This document shows positions 11,937 through 21,708 of a DNA stretch of 64,000 bases, piece by piece; position 1 is the stretch's first letter, and every line of letters starts with the position of its first letter. The stretch spans positions 855,222 through 919,221 of the forward strand of contig SWDS01000006.1 of NCBI GenBank assembly GCA_005116745.1, read 5' to 3'. The notes under the pieces were generated by a model, which ran no database searches, was not told the DNA's origin, and saw only the letters and a list, made by a program, of their open reading frames with translations. Source of the DNA: Nitrospira sp. (GTDB lineage: Bacteria; Nitrospirota; Nitrospiria; Nitrospirales; Nitrospiraceae). The position numbers and the translations under genes were made by a program.

Positions 11937-14900
11937 GTGCGTGTGAATAAGAAATCCCCTTTAAAATCAGATAAAACCCAGACCTCCCGCGCTCACAAGC
12001 GTGGTGTGGTTGGCTACAGCAGGAAGAGCGCTCTTCTTGAGGATGCCATTACCCAAATGAATGCCGGGAAATATGGGCGTTCTTCTACCGCCCTGAAGGA
12101 ATTACTCGCACTTGATCCGCAGAACATGGAGGCGCGACGGCTGTTCGCCACTCTCCACCTTCGTCTCGGGAGCTTGATCCCGGCGAGACAAGCCTTTGAC
12201 TCACTCATCAGCGAAGCGCTTGAGCGGCAAGACTACTGGCTCGCGGAATCGTTGCTTCATGAATACTTGGCGGCTGGTCCGCGATGTGTGCCGTTCTTGG
12301 AAAAGCTTGGGAGGCTCTATCAGGAAAAAGGAGACACACACGAGGCCGTGGCTGAGTTCGCCAAGGCGATCGACATCTTAATCGAAGACCCCGATCCTGA
12401 CCATCCACAGCATGCCTCCGAGCTCTACGATAAAGTACGAGCCCTTGCGCCAGTGAGCCCCGTGGCATTTCGGTTGGCGTCCTTCTTTGACGCGCAAACC
12501 GGTGAACTGCTGGCCCGTGAGACTCGTGATTCTGGACCATCAACCGACACATCATCCCTCGACATATCTGAGACGGGTCAGGGTGTCACGGCAGGTCCTG
12601 AACCGATGGATGGGGTGATGCCATGGGAGATCCAGGATTCTCTGGTGACGTCGCCGGATTCTCCCCACGCAGCCACTGTATCTGATTCACTGGGATCGCT
12701 TACCCCACCAACGGTCACGGATCTTTCGACAACTCCCGCGCACATGCACGATGAAGCATTGCTGACCTCTGATCTTTCGTTACAAGAACAAACGCAGACC
12801 ATGAGCAGCACGAGTGAAGTGGGAAGTGCTGCATCGGACGAACCTCATACTGATGAAGATGGGCCTGTTTCCTCTGGATCGCAGATAAATGATCTTCCCG
12901 GACAGGGTGAGCTTGGAGGTTCCCACTCGCTCGTGTCCTCATCGGTGTCGGGAGATGGTTCTGCTGTGGCTCAGGAACAAGACGGATGGGTGGCCGAGGC
13001 TGAACCACGTGCGCTCTATGATTCAAGTGACCCATTCACGGTTGTTGTACCGACGGACCTCACCACTGCTCCGGAAGCGCCGGCGAGCGCAATGCAGTCC
13101 TCCGAAGATACCAGTGTCATGGCGGCATCTCAGGTTGAAGAGATATCAGCGCCTGAATTCTTGGGAACAGAACAATCGAGCATTCCACCAATAGAGGTCG
13201 AGGAGAGCCAACCCTCTCTACTCCAACCTGTCGAGACTGAACCGAGGGAGGTCGTGACAGAGCAGCCTCCAGGCACGCCTAACCCATCGAGCCCCGTGTC
13301 GGTTTCAGACAATGATGTTTCAGAACCATGGAAACAACCAGGCTTCTCCTGGGAATCTGTATTCAATAGTGCATGGAAGTTAGGAAGTGATCGTTCGGCA
13401 CATGGTTCCCCGTCGGAACTCACCGAGACGAATGTTGGTGAAGCACCAACCCCAGCCTCGGCAGTGAGATCTCACCAGGAACAGGTAGTAGAAGACCACG
13501 CGGTCGAAATATCAGAGCACAAAGAATCAACATCGTTTGGAGATCCTACCTCTGCTGGATCTCCAATTGCGTCGATGCCTTGGGATCACGTTCAGGAGTC
13601 GGTCGTTCCAATTCCGCCAGCGCATGTCGATCCTCCAATGACAGAGAGTCTGAAGCTGGCGGTAGATCCATTGCCTCATCCACCTGAACCAGAACTACCT
13701 CCAACAGTGAGTGAAAGCCAGGTTCAACCTCCGTCTTCACCGGATACGTCCGTTGAAGAAATGGATTCATTCTCGATTGTGTCAACTCGACAGACGTCGG
13801 ATTCGCACGATCTGGAGATTCCTGCTGCTGAGTTGGAACACACCACACTCGAATCCGAACAGGCCGCCTCCGCTTCAGCAGAGCCTGAACCGCAGTTTCG
13901 GATGGTGAGTGCTCCGACGATCGATGAGCCGCCGCCGGAAGCTCCTGCGGCAGCACTAGTGGAACCAGTTTTTGCGGATGAACCAGTTGCAGACGCTGTG
14001 CCATCCCCTTCAGACGTTCCGTCGAAGGATGATGATGACTTCCTCTTGAACACGGAAGAGGAACATGCGATCGCAGCGGATCAGAACCTCGTTCAGGAGT
14101 TTACGCCCGAGTCTCCCGTCGCTCTTCCACAGCAACCTAGCAGCGAGACACTGAGCACGGAGGCCGATGAGATTCCACCTCCCTCCCCTCTGCGAACACA
14201 ACAGAGAATTTTAGAATCGCAGCCAGAAATGGGAGAAACTTCCCAGCGCCTAAGAGAGACAGCCGAGGTGCAGGCTGATGAACCGCAACCGCAGGCCATG
14301 GCGTTTGTCGAGGCGCAAGCTCCTATTCCTGAACCAGTGCCCGAACAGGAAGAATGGATCAAAGCAGGAGAATCGATCCAATTCATCGAACAACCTCACG
14401 CCGCTCCAAGTGCGCAGGTATCGCCGGAGAGCGCAGAACGGCAGGACGTCGGCCGGTCTATGTCCGTGGCTGCAGCTGTTGATGTGCTCTTTGAGTCGTC
14501 TCAACATGTCAGGGCGACAGAGACGCGAGCAGATGTCGCAGAGCCCAAGCCAAAACGAAAATCCAGTTCGACACTGATTCGAGCCCGCTCGGCGATTGCT
14601 GGTTTTGTCAGCTCATGTTTTTCGACTACGCGAGCCCTTGTGGTGACGTGCATCGGGCTGGTGATGCTCTCGGGGATCCTCATTGCGCTTGGGATCGGTG
14701 CCATCGGACTGACCTGGTTCATCATGGAAGAATCACCCTCCCCAACATTCCAAAGTCTTACGACCACGCCTCAACAGACACTGTCGGATTTCAAGAAAAA
14801 CGGCTACTTGTTTCTCCTCGGGTTTGACGTGTCGGTCGGTCACGATCCGATACAAGCGGGATACGATCGGAAGCCTGAGACCCACGATGGCAAGTTGGCG

Positions 14901-16019
14901 CTCGCGTGTTTCGGGAGCTCAGGCTCGGGGATGGTCGAGGGATCGAATGCCTCAGCCAATATCATGCGAGGGTGGGTTCGCAGTTCAGATCCTGTTGGGG
15001 CCTTTAAGTCTCATCAGCAGACCATCAGGGAATGGGGTAATCAGCATGAGTCGGCGCTCAATCGGTATAGCCAGTGGCAAAAACTTCCCTTTGAAGATTG
15101 GGGATATGGCCAAACAGTGAGTCCGCCTTGTACTGCGATGGTCTTCGCCCACCAGCTCCATGTGGCAGATGGATTCCTGCAGGGTACCGATCTCGGCATC
15201 GACCGACTTGAGACAGATATGGAAGCCTGGCGCATCGTCCTGAGTCAGGCGAAGACTTTGGCGGTGAAAATGCTGGCACTCCAGGTGATCAATGATGACA
15301 TTGCCGTCGCCTCAGGGTTACTCGTAGGCTCCGACTTGGACGGAAAATACCTTGGGCGCGTCACCAAAGTTCTTCGCCCGCTTGATCAGGGTGAACTCTC
15401 GATGCGTTGGCCTATGCAAAGCGAACTGGTCGTTGCCGCGAAGACATACGAGACGCAGTTGAAAACAGCGAGAGCCGAAGAACTGCCGGTGTACACCATG
15501 GTGGCATCGGCGCTTCCCTTGCCGATGCAACGCCGTCTCAATGATTATGCGGAATATTATGACGCGTCGTACAAGGCTGCCAGCGAAGGGCGATATGGCT
15601 CGTTGCCAAAGTGGAAAGACTATCTCCGTTTCCCAGCGTCTGGCATGATGGATCATCTCACCAACCCGATCGAGAACATCGTGGGGCTTGAACCGCTTGC
15701 TCCATGGGATCTGTACAACGGATTCGTGGTCGACACAGAAGCCCACCTTCGGCTTGCCAGTGTACAAGCTTGGCTCAGGCGTGGTCCCGCCGACGGTGAT
15801 CTCGCCACCCGGATTGCGAAAGCAGGGCAAAGCCTGTATGACCCCTACACGGGATTGCCAATGCTCATGAACATGAAAAAAGGCGTCCTCTACAGTGTTG
15901 GACACGACGGGAAAGATCAAGATGCCGATCCCCAGTCCGATGTGGTGGTAGAGATTCCTGTTGCACACACGTCTGCCGCTCCGGTGAAGTCCTCAGCCTC
16001 TTCATCCAAGTCTAGATAA
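11937..16019 (+). CDS. Large TPR protein with acidic low-complexity region, transmembrane segment and extracytoplasmic domain
   Basis: 1360 residues. After a basic N-terminus, residues about 30-180 form tetratricopeptide repeats (AITQMNAGKYGRSSTALKEL, LGSLIPARQAFDSLI, YQEKGDTHEAVAEFAKAI). Residues about 190-880 are Pro/Glu/Ser/Thr-rich and presumably disordered. A transmembrane stretch follows at about 895-930 (VVTCIGLVMLSGILIALGIG), then a folded region of about 420 residues. Its end, YDPYTGLPMLM...LYSVGHDGKDQ, resembles the calcium-loop end of type II pseudopilins and related exported proteins. The architecture recalls FimV-like organisers with a cytoplasmic TPR tail, but I do not recognise the family. 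The start is GTG 11937 or 11943. It is divergent from the secretin gene. Confidence 0.72.
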   Translation: MRVNKKSPLKSDKTQTSRAHKRGVVGYSRKSALLEDAITQMNAGKYGRSSTALKELLALDPQNMEARRLFATLHLRLGSLIPARQAFDSLISEALERQDYWLAESLLHEYLAAGPRCVPFLEKLGRLYQEKGDTHEAVAEFAKAIDILIEDPDPDHPQHASELYDKVRALAPVSPVAFRLASFFDAQTGELLARETRDSGPSTDTSSLDISETGQGVTAGPEPMDGVMPWEIQDSLVTSPDSPHAATVSDSLGSLTPPTVTDLSTTPAHMHDEALLTSDLSLQEQTQTMSSTSEVGSAASDEPHTDEDGPVSSGSQINDLPGQGELGGSHSLVSSSVSGDGSAVAQEQDGWVAEAEPRALYDSSDPFTVVVPTDLTTAPEAPASAMQSSEDTSVMAASQVEEISAPEFLGTEQSSIPPIEVEESQPSLLQPVETEPREVVTEQPPGTPNPSSPVSVSDNDVSEPWKQPGFSWESVFNSAWKLGSDRSAHGSPSELTETNVGEAPTPASAVRSHQEQVVEDHAVEISEHKESTSFGDPTSAGSPIASMPWDHVQESVVPIPPAHVDPPMTESLKLAVDPLPHPPEPELPPTVSESQVQPPSSPDTSVEEMDSFSIVSTRQTSDSHDLEIPAAELEHTTLESEQAASASAEPEPQFRMVSAPTIDEPPPEAPAAALVEPVFADEPVADAVPSPSDVPSKDDDDFLLNTEEEHAIAADQNLVQEFTPESPVALPQQPSSETLSTEADEIPPPSPLRTQQRILESQPEMGETSQRLRETAEVQADEPQPQAMAFVEAQAPIPEPVPEQEEWIKAGESIQFIEQPHAAPSAQVSPESAERQDVGRSMSVAAAVDVLFESSQHVRATETRADVAEPKPKRKSSSTLIRARSAIAGFVSSCFSTTRALVVTCIGLVMLSGILIALGIGAIGLTWFIMEESPSPTFQSLTTTPQQTLSDFKKNGYLFLLGFDVSVGHDPIQAGYDRKPETHDGKLALACFGSSGSGMVEGSNASANIMRGWVRSSDPVGAFKSHQQTIREWGNQHESALNRYSQWQKLPFEDWGYGQTVSPPCTAMVFAHQLHVADGFLQGTDLGIDRLETDMEAWRIVLSQAKTLAVKMLALQVINDDIAVASGLLVGSDLDGKYLGRVTKVLRPLDQGELSMRWPMQSELVVAAKTYETQLKTARAEELPVYTMVASALPLPMQRRLNDYAEYYDASYKAASEGRYGSLPKWKDYLRFPASGMMDHLTNPIENIVGLEPLAPWDLYNGFVVDTEAHLRLASVQAWLRRGPADGDLATRIAKAGQSLYDPYTGLPMLMNMKKGVLYSVGHDGKDQDADPQSDVVVEIPVAHTSAAPVKSSASSSKSR

Positions 16020-16157
16020 GTCCGTTTTCCTTCCTCCCGGTCTGCCCCGGCATCGCTTGCTTGACAGAGCGTCGAGTATTCCACACAATCAGCGGGCTTC
16101 GCCGAGCTGAAGAGGCACCATGGGGCACTCACCGAAACAATGGGACGAGGTTTTTCC

Positions 16158-17603
16158 ATGAAGAAGGGGATGACGTTTCCGACGTCTCTTCCGACGCAGA
16201 TCGTATCCAACGAAGAGTTTCTCCCGATCGGCCAAACGGTCGAGCAGGCTCGCATCGAGCACGTCGCTGGAGAACTGATGGAAAGGGCGGCCTCTCGGCA
16301 GGGAGTCTCACGCCGGGAGTTTATAAGAACGACGGGTGGTATGGCGGCCGCGCTCCTGGCCATGAATTCCGTATTCGGGCGATTTTTTACTATCGGGGAC
16401 ATCGAGCTGTTCGAAACAGCGGCGTTCGCCGAGCAGCAGGGAAATCCGTATTTTATTTTTGATGCGCAGACCCACTATGTGAGTTCTCATTACGATCTCT
16501 CCGATGCCGAAGCCAATCGGAAGGGGGCCGTTTCCAAACAGGCTCTGCTGTCGTTAAGAAAGTACATTCGCGAGATGGGGCTCAATCCAAAACTGACTGG
16601 TGATCGAGGCACGGTCGATGATCTGTCATGGAAGAATTTTGTAAAGGAAGTGTTTTTCGACAGCGAGACGACCGTCGGCGTGATCAGCACACCGCCAGGG
16701 CCCTATCCGCAGGAAGCCGTCGTTCCGCCAAAAGAAATGGCTCACATTCGTGACGAGATCAATCGGTTGGCCGGGTCGCAACGGATGTTGGCCCATGGCC
16801 TGGCGACCCCCCAACTCGGTGCGGCAGATTTGGAATTCATGGCCATGCAGGCGGAAACCCTCAAGGTCGATGCCTGGAAATGTTACACCGGTTCCTGTCC
16901 GAAGGGATTCGACCGAGGCTGGCGTATGGACGATGAGCACATCGCCTATCCGATGTTGGAGCAGGCGCGGAAGCTCAACGTGAAGCGGATCTGCGTCCAC
17001 AAGGGACTGCCCCTGGGGCCCGTGCCGGACTACAACCATCCACGAGATCTGATCAAGGCGGCCAAAGACTTTCCAGATCTCAACTTTGTGGTGTATCACG
17101 CCGGGTTTCGGGGCGTGGCTTCGATCGAACAAATCTTTGCGAAGACCGGTGAAATCCCCTGGACCACGGAATTCTGCCGGATGAAGGAGCAGGAGCCGGG
17201 TCTCTCCAATATCTACATGGAGCTGGGTTCCACCTTCGGGCAACTGGTGACGACATACCCATTGATCTGCGCGCATCTACTGGGGCAGATTATCCGCTCG
17301 TTCGACATGGATCACGTCCTGTGGGGAACCGACTCGATCTGGTATGGAACGCCGCAATGGCAGATTGAAGCCTTTCGGCGATTCCAGATCCCTGACCAGT
17401 TGATCGAGAAGCATCAGTATCAGCCGTTGACGAGGCGGGCGAAGGAACAGGTGTTTGGATTCAACTCGGCCAGAGTGTTTGGGGTCGATGTCGAAGCTAA
17501 ACGACGGGAGGTTCCAAACGACGCCTTGGGCCGGCTGAGAATGAGCTATCTAGAGGAAGGGCCGGAGCCGAGCCGAAGAGCGTACGGATGGGTGGCGGGA
17601 TGA
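16158..17603 (+). CDS. Tat-exported amidohydrolase (amidohydrolase-2 family)
   Basis: 481 residues from ATG 16158; an in-frame ATG at 16140 is also possible. An internal twin-arginine signal, SRREFIRTTGGMAAALLAM, lies about 50 residues in, suggesting export of a folded, metal-loaded enzyme to the periplasm. The mature part is a TIM-barrel amidohydrolase of the PF04909 type: FDAQTHY near its start, KRICVHKG and FVVYHAGF as later metal or active-site strands, and HVLWGTDSIWYG with the terminal aspartate. Substrates in this family include decarboxylated aromatic acids and lactones; the actual substrate cannot be predicted. The long pre-signal region is unusual. The stop is followed after 2 nt by palindromic element copy 2. 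Confidence 0.8.
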   Translation: MKKGMTFPTSLPTQIVSNEEFLPIGQTVEQARIEHVAGELMERAASRQGVSRREFIRTTGGMAAALLAMNSVFGRFFTIGDIELFETAAFAEQQGNPYFIFDAQTHYVSSHYDLSDAEANRKGAVSKQALLSLRKYIREMGLNPKLTGDRGTVDDLSWKNFVKEVFFDSETTVGVISTPPGPYPQEAVVPPKEMAHIRDEINRLAGSQRMLAHGLATPQLGAADLEFMAMQAETLKVDAWKCYTGSCPKGFDRGWRMDDEHIAYPMLEQARKLNVKRICVHKGLPLGPVPDYNHPRDLIKAAKDFPDLNFVVYHAGFRGVASIEQIFAKTGEIPWTTEFCRMKEQEPGLSNIYMELGSTFGQLVTTYPLICAHLLGQIIRSFDMDHVLWGTDSIWYGTPQWQIEAFRRFQIPDQLIEKHQYQPLTRRAKEQVFGFNSARVFGVDVEAKRREVPNDALGRLRMSYLEEGPEPSRRAYGWVAG

Positions 17604-17605
17604 AT

Positions 17606-17720
17606 GGGCGGGCAGGTCGTGTCTTCCGCTCGCGTACCGCGCACGCAGGTCTGATGCGAAAGTCGGGTGACGGGTGGTGCTCGGTGCATATACGCAATGA
17701 GCCAGCGACCTGCTCTGCCC
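17606..17720 (+). repeat. Intercistronic palindromic element, copy 2
   Basis: The arm at 17606-17619 (GGGCGGGCAGGTCG) pairs with 17706-17720 (CGACCTGCTCTGCCC). The core holds GCTCG-CGTACC-GCGCAC and GGTGCTCG-GTGC-ATATACGCA, matching the block order of copy 1 with a different but largely complementary variable segment. It begins 3 nt after the amidohydrolase stop and ends 44 nt before the AIM24 gene. Confidence 0.8.
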
Positions 17721-17764
17721 ACACATTACATTGGTAAAGAAAAAATGAAGAGAGGAGAGGCCGA

Positions 17765-18448
17765 ATGAAAAGCGAGCTTTTGTATCCTGGCGCGTTTCCA
17801 ATGGTGCGTGTGGAACTGGCGGAGGGAGAGCACATTAAGGCTGAGTCGGGCGCGATGGTGGCCTGCTCGCCGACCATCGATATTGAAAGCAAGATGGAGG
17901 GAGGGTTTTTAGGAGCGCTGTCACGAAAGTTCCTGACAGGAGAAAAGTTCTTCTTTCAGACGCTGCGGGCGAGTCGAGGCGCCGGCGAAGTGTTGCTCGC
18001 GCCGACCGTGCCCGGCGAAATTGTCGTAATGGAGCTCGATGGCGTGAACGAGTATATGGTGCAGAAGGATGGATTCCTGGCGGGTGCGGAGGGGGTTGTC
18101 ATCGACAGCCAAATGCAGAGCATGAGCCGGGGATTGCTGGGCGGGGAGGGGTTTTTCATCTTGAAAATGAGCGGGAAGGGGATGCTTGCCCTGAACAGCT
18201 TCGGAGCCATTCACAAGATCGAGTTGAAGCCAGGTCAGGAATATATCGTGGATAATAGCCATCTGGTGGCGTGGTCTACCACGACCACGTATAACATCGA
18301 AAAGGCCACGTCCGGATGGGTAGCCAGCTTCACGTCGGGTGAAGGATTTGTCTGCCGATTTCGTGGGCCGGGTGTCGTGTATATCCAGAGCCGCAATCCG
18401 GGCAGTTTCGGCGCATGGGTACGACAGTTCATTCCAGTCAGTCAGTAG
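17765..18448 (+). CDS. AIM24 family protein (TIGR00266 type)
   Basis: 227 residues covering the whole AIM24 fold, a glycine-rich beta-helix-like domain. Family stretches are MVRVELAEGEHIKAESGAMV, MEGGFLGALSRKFLTGEKFF, GFLAGAEGVVIDSQ and GEGFVCRFRGPGVVYIQSR. Its molecular function is not established; the name comes from a yeast mitochondrial-biogenesis gene, and bacterial members are often found with membrane or stress genes. ATG 17765 has GGAGAGG upstream. A membrane-linked M48 protease gene follows and may be co-transcribed. Confidence 0.88.
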   Translation: MKSELLYPGAFPMVRVELAEGEHIKAESGAMVACSPTIDIESKMEGGFLGALSRKFLTGEKFFFQTLRASRGAGEVLLAPTVPGEIVVMELDGVNEYMVQKDGFLAGAEGVVIDSQMQSMSRGLLGGEGFFILKMSGKGMLALNSFGAIHKIELKPGQEYIVDNSHLVAWSTTTTYNIEKATSGWVASFTSGEGFVCRFRGPGVVYIQSRNPGSFGAWVRQFIPVSQ

Positions 18449-18582
18449 CAGTAGCTGAAAATGGCCACCAACTTCATTCTCACCTCGCAGGAAACCCTCA
18501 CCGTACCTCCGAGGGTACGATTCCAGGTGTCACTCACCTACGACCTCGTCGGCAGCTATTTAAAGCCGCCGCATGGCATGCC

Positions 18583-19731
18583 ATGGTAGAAAGCACTCCC
18601 AACGCGCTCTGTTTCGGCGACGAGTTCTCCGCCAGCGGTGCCCCTTGCCTGGTTCATGTCGAAGACCATGGACTGACGATTACGTTTTCCTCTGATGGTG
18701 ATGGAGTCGAGCGCCGCGCTGAATCCTTGAAGTTTTCCGAACTGACCGTCTCCGCAGGAGGGCTGGATCATGATCAGCTCGTGGCCACATGGGTAGGGTT
18801 GAAAGGGCAGCGGACTCTCTATCTCAAAAGCCCCGATGTGATTCGTGCCTTTCGGCAAGCGGCTCCTGATCATCTGAGTCAGCCTCTTGAACGAGCCGCC
18901 GAACAAGTCCGTCAGGCGCGGCAACGGCATCGAATGGTGTGGAGTATTGTCGGAGGTGCCCTCCTGGTTGTCGTGCTCGGACTGTGGTTTGGGAGTGACG
19001 TGCTGGTGGAACGCGCCGTCGATCGAATCCCGGTCGAGTGGGAACGGAAGCTGGGCGAGTCGACCTATCATGACTTTCTGGCTCATCAGGATGTGATGAA
19101 AGAAGGCCCAGCGGTGGATGCGGTCAACGAGATGATCCATCGCCTGACCGGCCAGATTCCGGAGAACCCCTACACTTTCGAGATCACCGTCGTGAAGAGT
19201 GATGTGGTGAATGCGTTTGCCCTGCCAGGCGGCTACATCGTTGTCTTCACCGGACTGATGAAAAAAGCGGAAAGTGGCGAGGAGGTCGCCGGGGTACTCG
19301 CACACGAGCTGAACCATGTGCTGCAGCGGCACGGACTCGAACGCATTATTAAGCAGCTGGGCTTTGTGGCCGTCGTGTCGATTGTGCTGGGGAATCCTCC
19401 AGGATTGGGCGGGATGATGAAGCAGCTTGGGGTTGAGCTGATGACGCTGAAGTTCGGTCGAGCGCAGGAGACGGAAGCGGATCTCACCGGCCTTGAGTTA
19501 CTCTATCGCGCGAAGATTGATCCATCCGGTATGATCACGTTCTTTCAACGGCTGGCTGGAAAAGACGAGGGACGAGTCGAATGGCTCTCCACCCATCCGA
19601 TGAGCAATGCCAGAGCCGAGCGCCTCAAGACACAGCTGGCAGGGATGCCGAAACAGCACCCCGAACCTTTCACATTCGAGTGGCCCAAAGTCCGAGCCTC
19701 GCAGGGCGCACCGCCTAGTACCCCTCCATGA
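18583..19731 (+). CDS. M48-family membrane metalloprotease
   Basis: 382 residues from ATG 18583. The frame is open back to 18415, but those residues look non-coding, and a competing 45-codon frame (18461-18598) occupies that stretch. An N-terminal domain of about 110 residues (ALCFGDEFSASGAPCLVHVE) precedes one transmembrane segment (SIVGGALLVVVLGLWFG). The catalytic zinc motif HELNH (in VLAHELNHVLQRHG) and the third ligand region AQETEADLTGLELL follow. This is the layout of M48 peptidases with an N-terminal DUF, anchored in the inner membrane with the protease outside. Probable role: envelope protein quality control. Its stop overlaps the next start by ATGA. Confidence 0.85.
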   Translation: MVESTPNALCFGDEFSASGAPCLVHVEDHGLTITFSSDGDGVERRAESLKFSELTVSAGGLDHDQLVATWVGLKGQRTLYLKSPDVIRAFRQAAPDHLSQPLERAAEQVRQARQRHRMVWSIVGGALLVVVLGLWFGSDVLVERAVDRIPVEWERKLGESTYHDFLAHQDVMKEGPAVDAVNEMIHRLTGQIPENPYTFEITVVKSDVVNAFALPGGYIVVFTGLMKKAESGEEVAGVLAHELNHVLQRHGLERIIKQLGFVAVVSIVLGNPPGLGGMMKQLGVELMTLKFGRAQETEADLTGLELLYRAKIDPSGMITFFQRLAGKDEGRVEWLSTHPMSNARAERLKTQLAGMPKQHPEPFTFEWPKVRASQGAPPSTPP

Positions 19732-20267
19732 TTCCTGTGCGGGCGATCCGTCTCGGTGTCATTGCCGATACGCATAGCCTATTCGATCCAGCGATCAGGC
19801 GACACTTTCGTGGCGTGGATCTTATTATCCATGCCGGCGATATTGGCAATCGATTGGTTATAGAACAACCTGAGATGATTGCTCCCGTGACAGCCGTGTC
19901 CGGTAATGTGGATGGGTACGAAGAGAGCGGCTTTCCGACCGAGGCCCTCATTAAGCTGAATAGTGTCCGCGTCGCGATCCGACATGTCGTGTTTGAAGCG
20001 GGAAAGCTGACGGAAGATGGAAGAGCGTTTCTCGACCGTACCAGACCAGACATTTGTATGTTTGGCCACACCCATCAACCCAAGAATGAATGGTTTGGTG
20101 ATACGCTGTTGTTCAATCCTGGATCGGCGGGGCCAAAGCGCTTCACATTGCCCAGGATGGTTGGGCGGATCACGATTGGAATTCACCGGTCGGCTAAACA
20201 CATCACGTTGGAGGATCGGGTTCCTTCGCCTAAACGGTTGTGCGCGATAAGACACTGTGCTAGATGA
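19728..20267 (+). CDS. Metallophosphoesterase, YfcE/MJ0936 type
   Basis: 179 residues, the size of a minimal calcineurin-like phosphodiesterase. The metal-binding signature is complete: DTH near residue 14, HAGDIGN near 36, SGNVDG near 59 and FGHTHQP near 112, ending with the FNPGSAG motif typical of the YfcE subgroup. It is likely a cytoplasmic phosphodiesterase acting on small or nucleotide phosphodiesters. Start ATG 19728 overlaps the protease stop by 4 nt, so it is translationally coupled to the M48 gene. The last 25 residues are unlike the family. Confidence 0.88.
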   Translation: MIPVRAIRLGVIADTHSLFDPAIRRHFRGVDLIIHAGDIGNRLVIEQPEMIAPVTAVSGNVDGYEESGFPTEALIKLNSVRVAIRHVVFEAGKLTEDGRAFLDRTRPDICMFGHTHQPKNEWFGDTLLFNPGSAGPKRFTLPRMVGRITIGIHRSAKHITLEDRVPSPKRLCAIRHCAR

Positions 20268-20320
20268 GAGTTTTCACCATGAATGAGACAGCACGATCAT
20301 TCTGACGAAAGGAGAAAGTG

Positions 20321-20899
20321 ATGAATACGGTCGGTCGTCGTATTGTTGCCGTGACGGTGTTGCTGGGTTTTATGACGATGAGTACTGCGTGCTACGGTCC
20401 GTTCAATCTCACGAAGAATGTCTATCGTTGGAACAGCAATGTCAAAGGTAGTGGGCAAGTCAACGACAAATGGATGAAAGAAATCGTCTTCTTCGGCATG
20501 TTGATCATCCCGGCCTATATGTTCTCGGCGTTGTTGGACACGTTTATCTTTAACTCGATGCACTTTTGGACCGGGGAAAGCCCCATCAAGGCTTCTGACA
20601 TGGGCAGTGACGGCACCAAGGTAACCACCTTGGGTGATACCACAATCCGATGGATTCCTTTGGAGGATGGTGCAACCGTGGTCTATGAACGTCATGGTAT
20701 CGTCGAACGCCGTGCCGCGATCGTCGCTAGTTCGACAGGCTATCGCCTGGTTGATGAACACGGAACCCTACTCTCAGAAGCGGAGTATTCAGCTGATGGT
20801 GGTGTGCGTCTTCTCAATAGAGATCATCAGGTACTACAGCAATGGAGCGAGGCGCAGCTGCACGCGATCGCTCAGGGTCGTTCTGCTCATGTTCAGTGA
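20321..20899 (+). CDS. DUF3332 family lipoprotein/membrane protein
   Basis: 192 residues. A signal-like N-terminus ends in MSTAC (about residue 24), a probable lipobox, followed by YGPFNLTKNVYRWNS, the hallmark of DUF3332. A second hydrophobic stretch (FFGMLIIPAYMFSALLDTFIF) follows. The family has no assigned function and occurs as an envelope protein in several Gram-negative groups. GAAAGGAG precedes; ATG 20321 is preferred over GTG 20318. Its downstream neighbour is convergent. Confidence 0.8.
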   Translation: MNTVGRRIVAVTVLLGFMTMSTACYGPFNLTKNVYRWNSNVKGSGQVNDKWMKEIVFFGMLIIPAYMFSALLDTFIFNSMHFWTGESPIKASDMGSDGTKVTTLGDTTIRWIPLEDGATVVYERHGIVERRAAIVASSTGYRLVDEHGTLLSEAEYSADGGVRLLNRDHQVLQQWSEAQLHAIAQGRSAHVQ

Positions 20900-20970
20900 A
20901 GTGGAGGATTGAAGCGGTAGTCCGGAGTCAGCTTGGTGCTGGGGAACCGGCATCAGGCAATACCAGGATA

Positions 20971-21621
20971 TTAAAAGCGCAAGCCTACGCCCACCAACCC
21001 ATAGTGGGTGCGAAAATCCATGGCCAGTCCTTCCCAGTGATAGTCGGCCGAAACGTATCGATACTCCCCGAACAGAAACCACTTGGGACTGATTATAAAT
21101 TGCCCTCCGCCGAGAAATTGATGAACCAAGGCACGGGCTGAGTCAAAATCTTTATCGTCTCGTCCGGCAATGTTTGGGTTCAGGAGTGTGCCGTGAGACC
21201 AGCCTAGGCCGAACCCAACATAAGGACGAATCGTCTCACCCGGATAGCGCAGGATCAAGTTGAATGTCGTATTCAGGATGAGGAGGTCGGAGCGCCCAGC
21301 CCCATTGTTCTGCCCATTGGCGACGTTGGGAAAGGAAATTGCTCCACCGTGCATGTTGGAATCGAGCTCGAGGCCCACCATTCGACGGAGCGCAGCTGGG
21401 AAGAGTCCCACTTTTAGCCCAGCACCGAAGCCGTCTTGAATCGAGGCGGGTACCGTCGTCTCTTGGTTGAAAATCGTCAGATCACGAGGCCAGCTGCCCA
21501 GCGCATAGGCGCTCAGTTCCACGTCTCCAAACTCGGCTGCGACCGCTACGTCAGTGACACATAGGGAGCAGAGCAACGCACTGGGGAGAGCGATCAATCG
21601 AACGAGGGAAACGAATCCCAC
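20971..21621 (-). CDS. Outer-membrane beta-barrel protein
   Basis: 216 residues from GTG 21621. A longer frame to 21690 exists, but its first codons lie inside a terminator hairpin, so I reject that start. A signal peptide (LIALPSALLCSLCVTDVAVA) precedes a barrel-like sequence with GFGAGLKVGLFP, TFNLILRYPGETIRPYVGFGLGWS, FIISPKWFLFGEYRYV and a C-terminal GLVGVGLRF. The terminal phenylalanine and alternating strands fit recognition by the BAM complex. It resembles OmpW/PagL-size eight-stranded barrels; ligand unknown. Confidence 0.75.
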   Translation of the reverse strand: MGFVSLVRLIALPSALLCSLCVTDVAVAAEFGDVELSAYALGSWPRDLTIFNQETTVPASIQDGFGAGLKVGLFPAALRRMVGLELDSNMHGGAISFPNVANGQNNGAGRSDLLILNTTFNLILRYPGETIRPYVGFGLGWSHGTLLNPNIAGRDDKDFDSARALVHQFLGGGQFIISPKWFLFGEYRYVSADYHWEGLAMDFRTHYGLVGVGLRF

Positions 21622-21653
21622 AGTTTCACGAAGGTTATGAAGGCAGAAAAAGA

Positions 21654-21686
21654 AAGGGCCTTCTGGAGAATTTCCGGAAGGCCCTT
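21654..21686 (-). terminator. Rho-independent terminator of the TRL gene
   Basis: On the minus strand AAGGGCCTTC pairs with GAAGGCCCTT across a short interior, followed by TTCTTTTTC. It lies 22 nt beyond the stop of the gene at 21709-22032. Confidence 0.85.
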
Positions 21687-21708
21687 CCAAAGCGTACTCT
21701 ATAGCTGT

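Noticed and set aside
18461-18598. 45-codon frame overlapping the M48 protease start
   Set aside because: It ends inside the protease gene without an evident partner or family; it mainly shows that the longer protease start at 18415 is unreliable.
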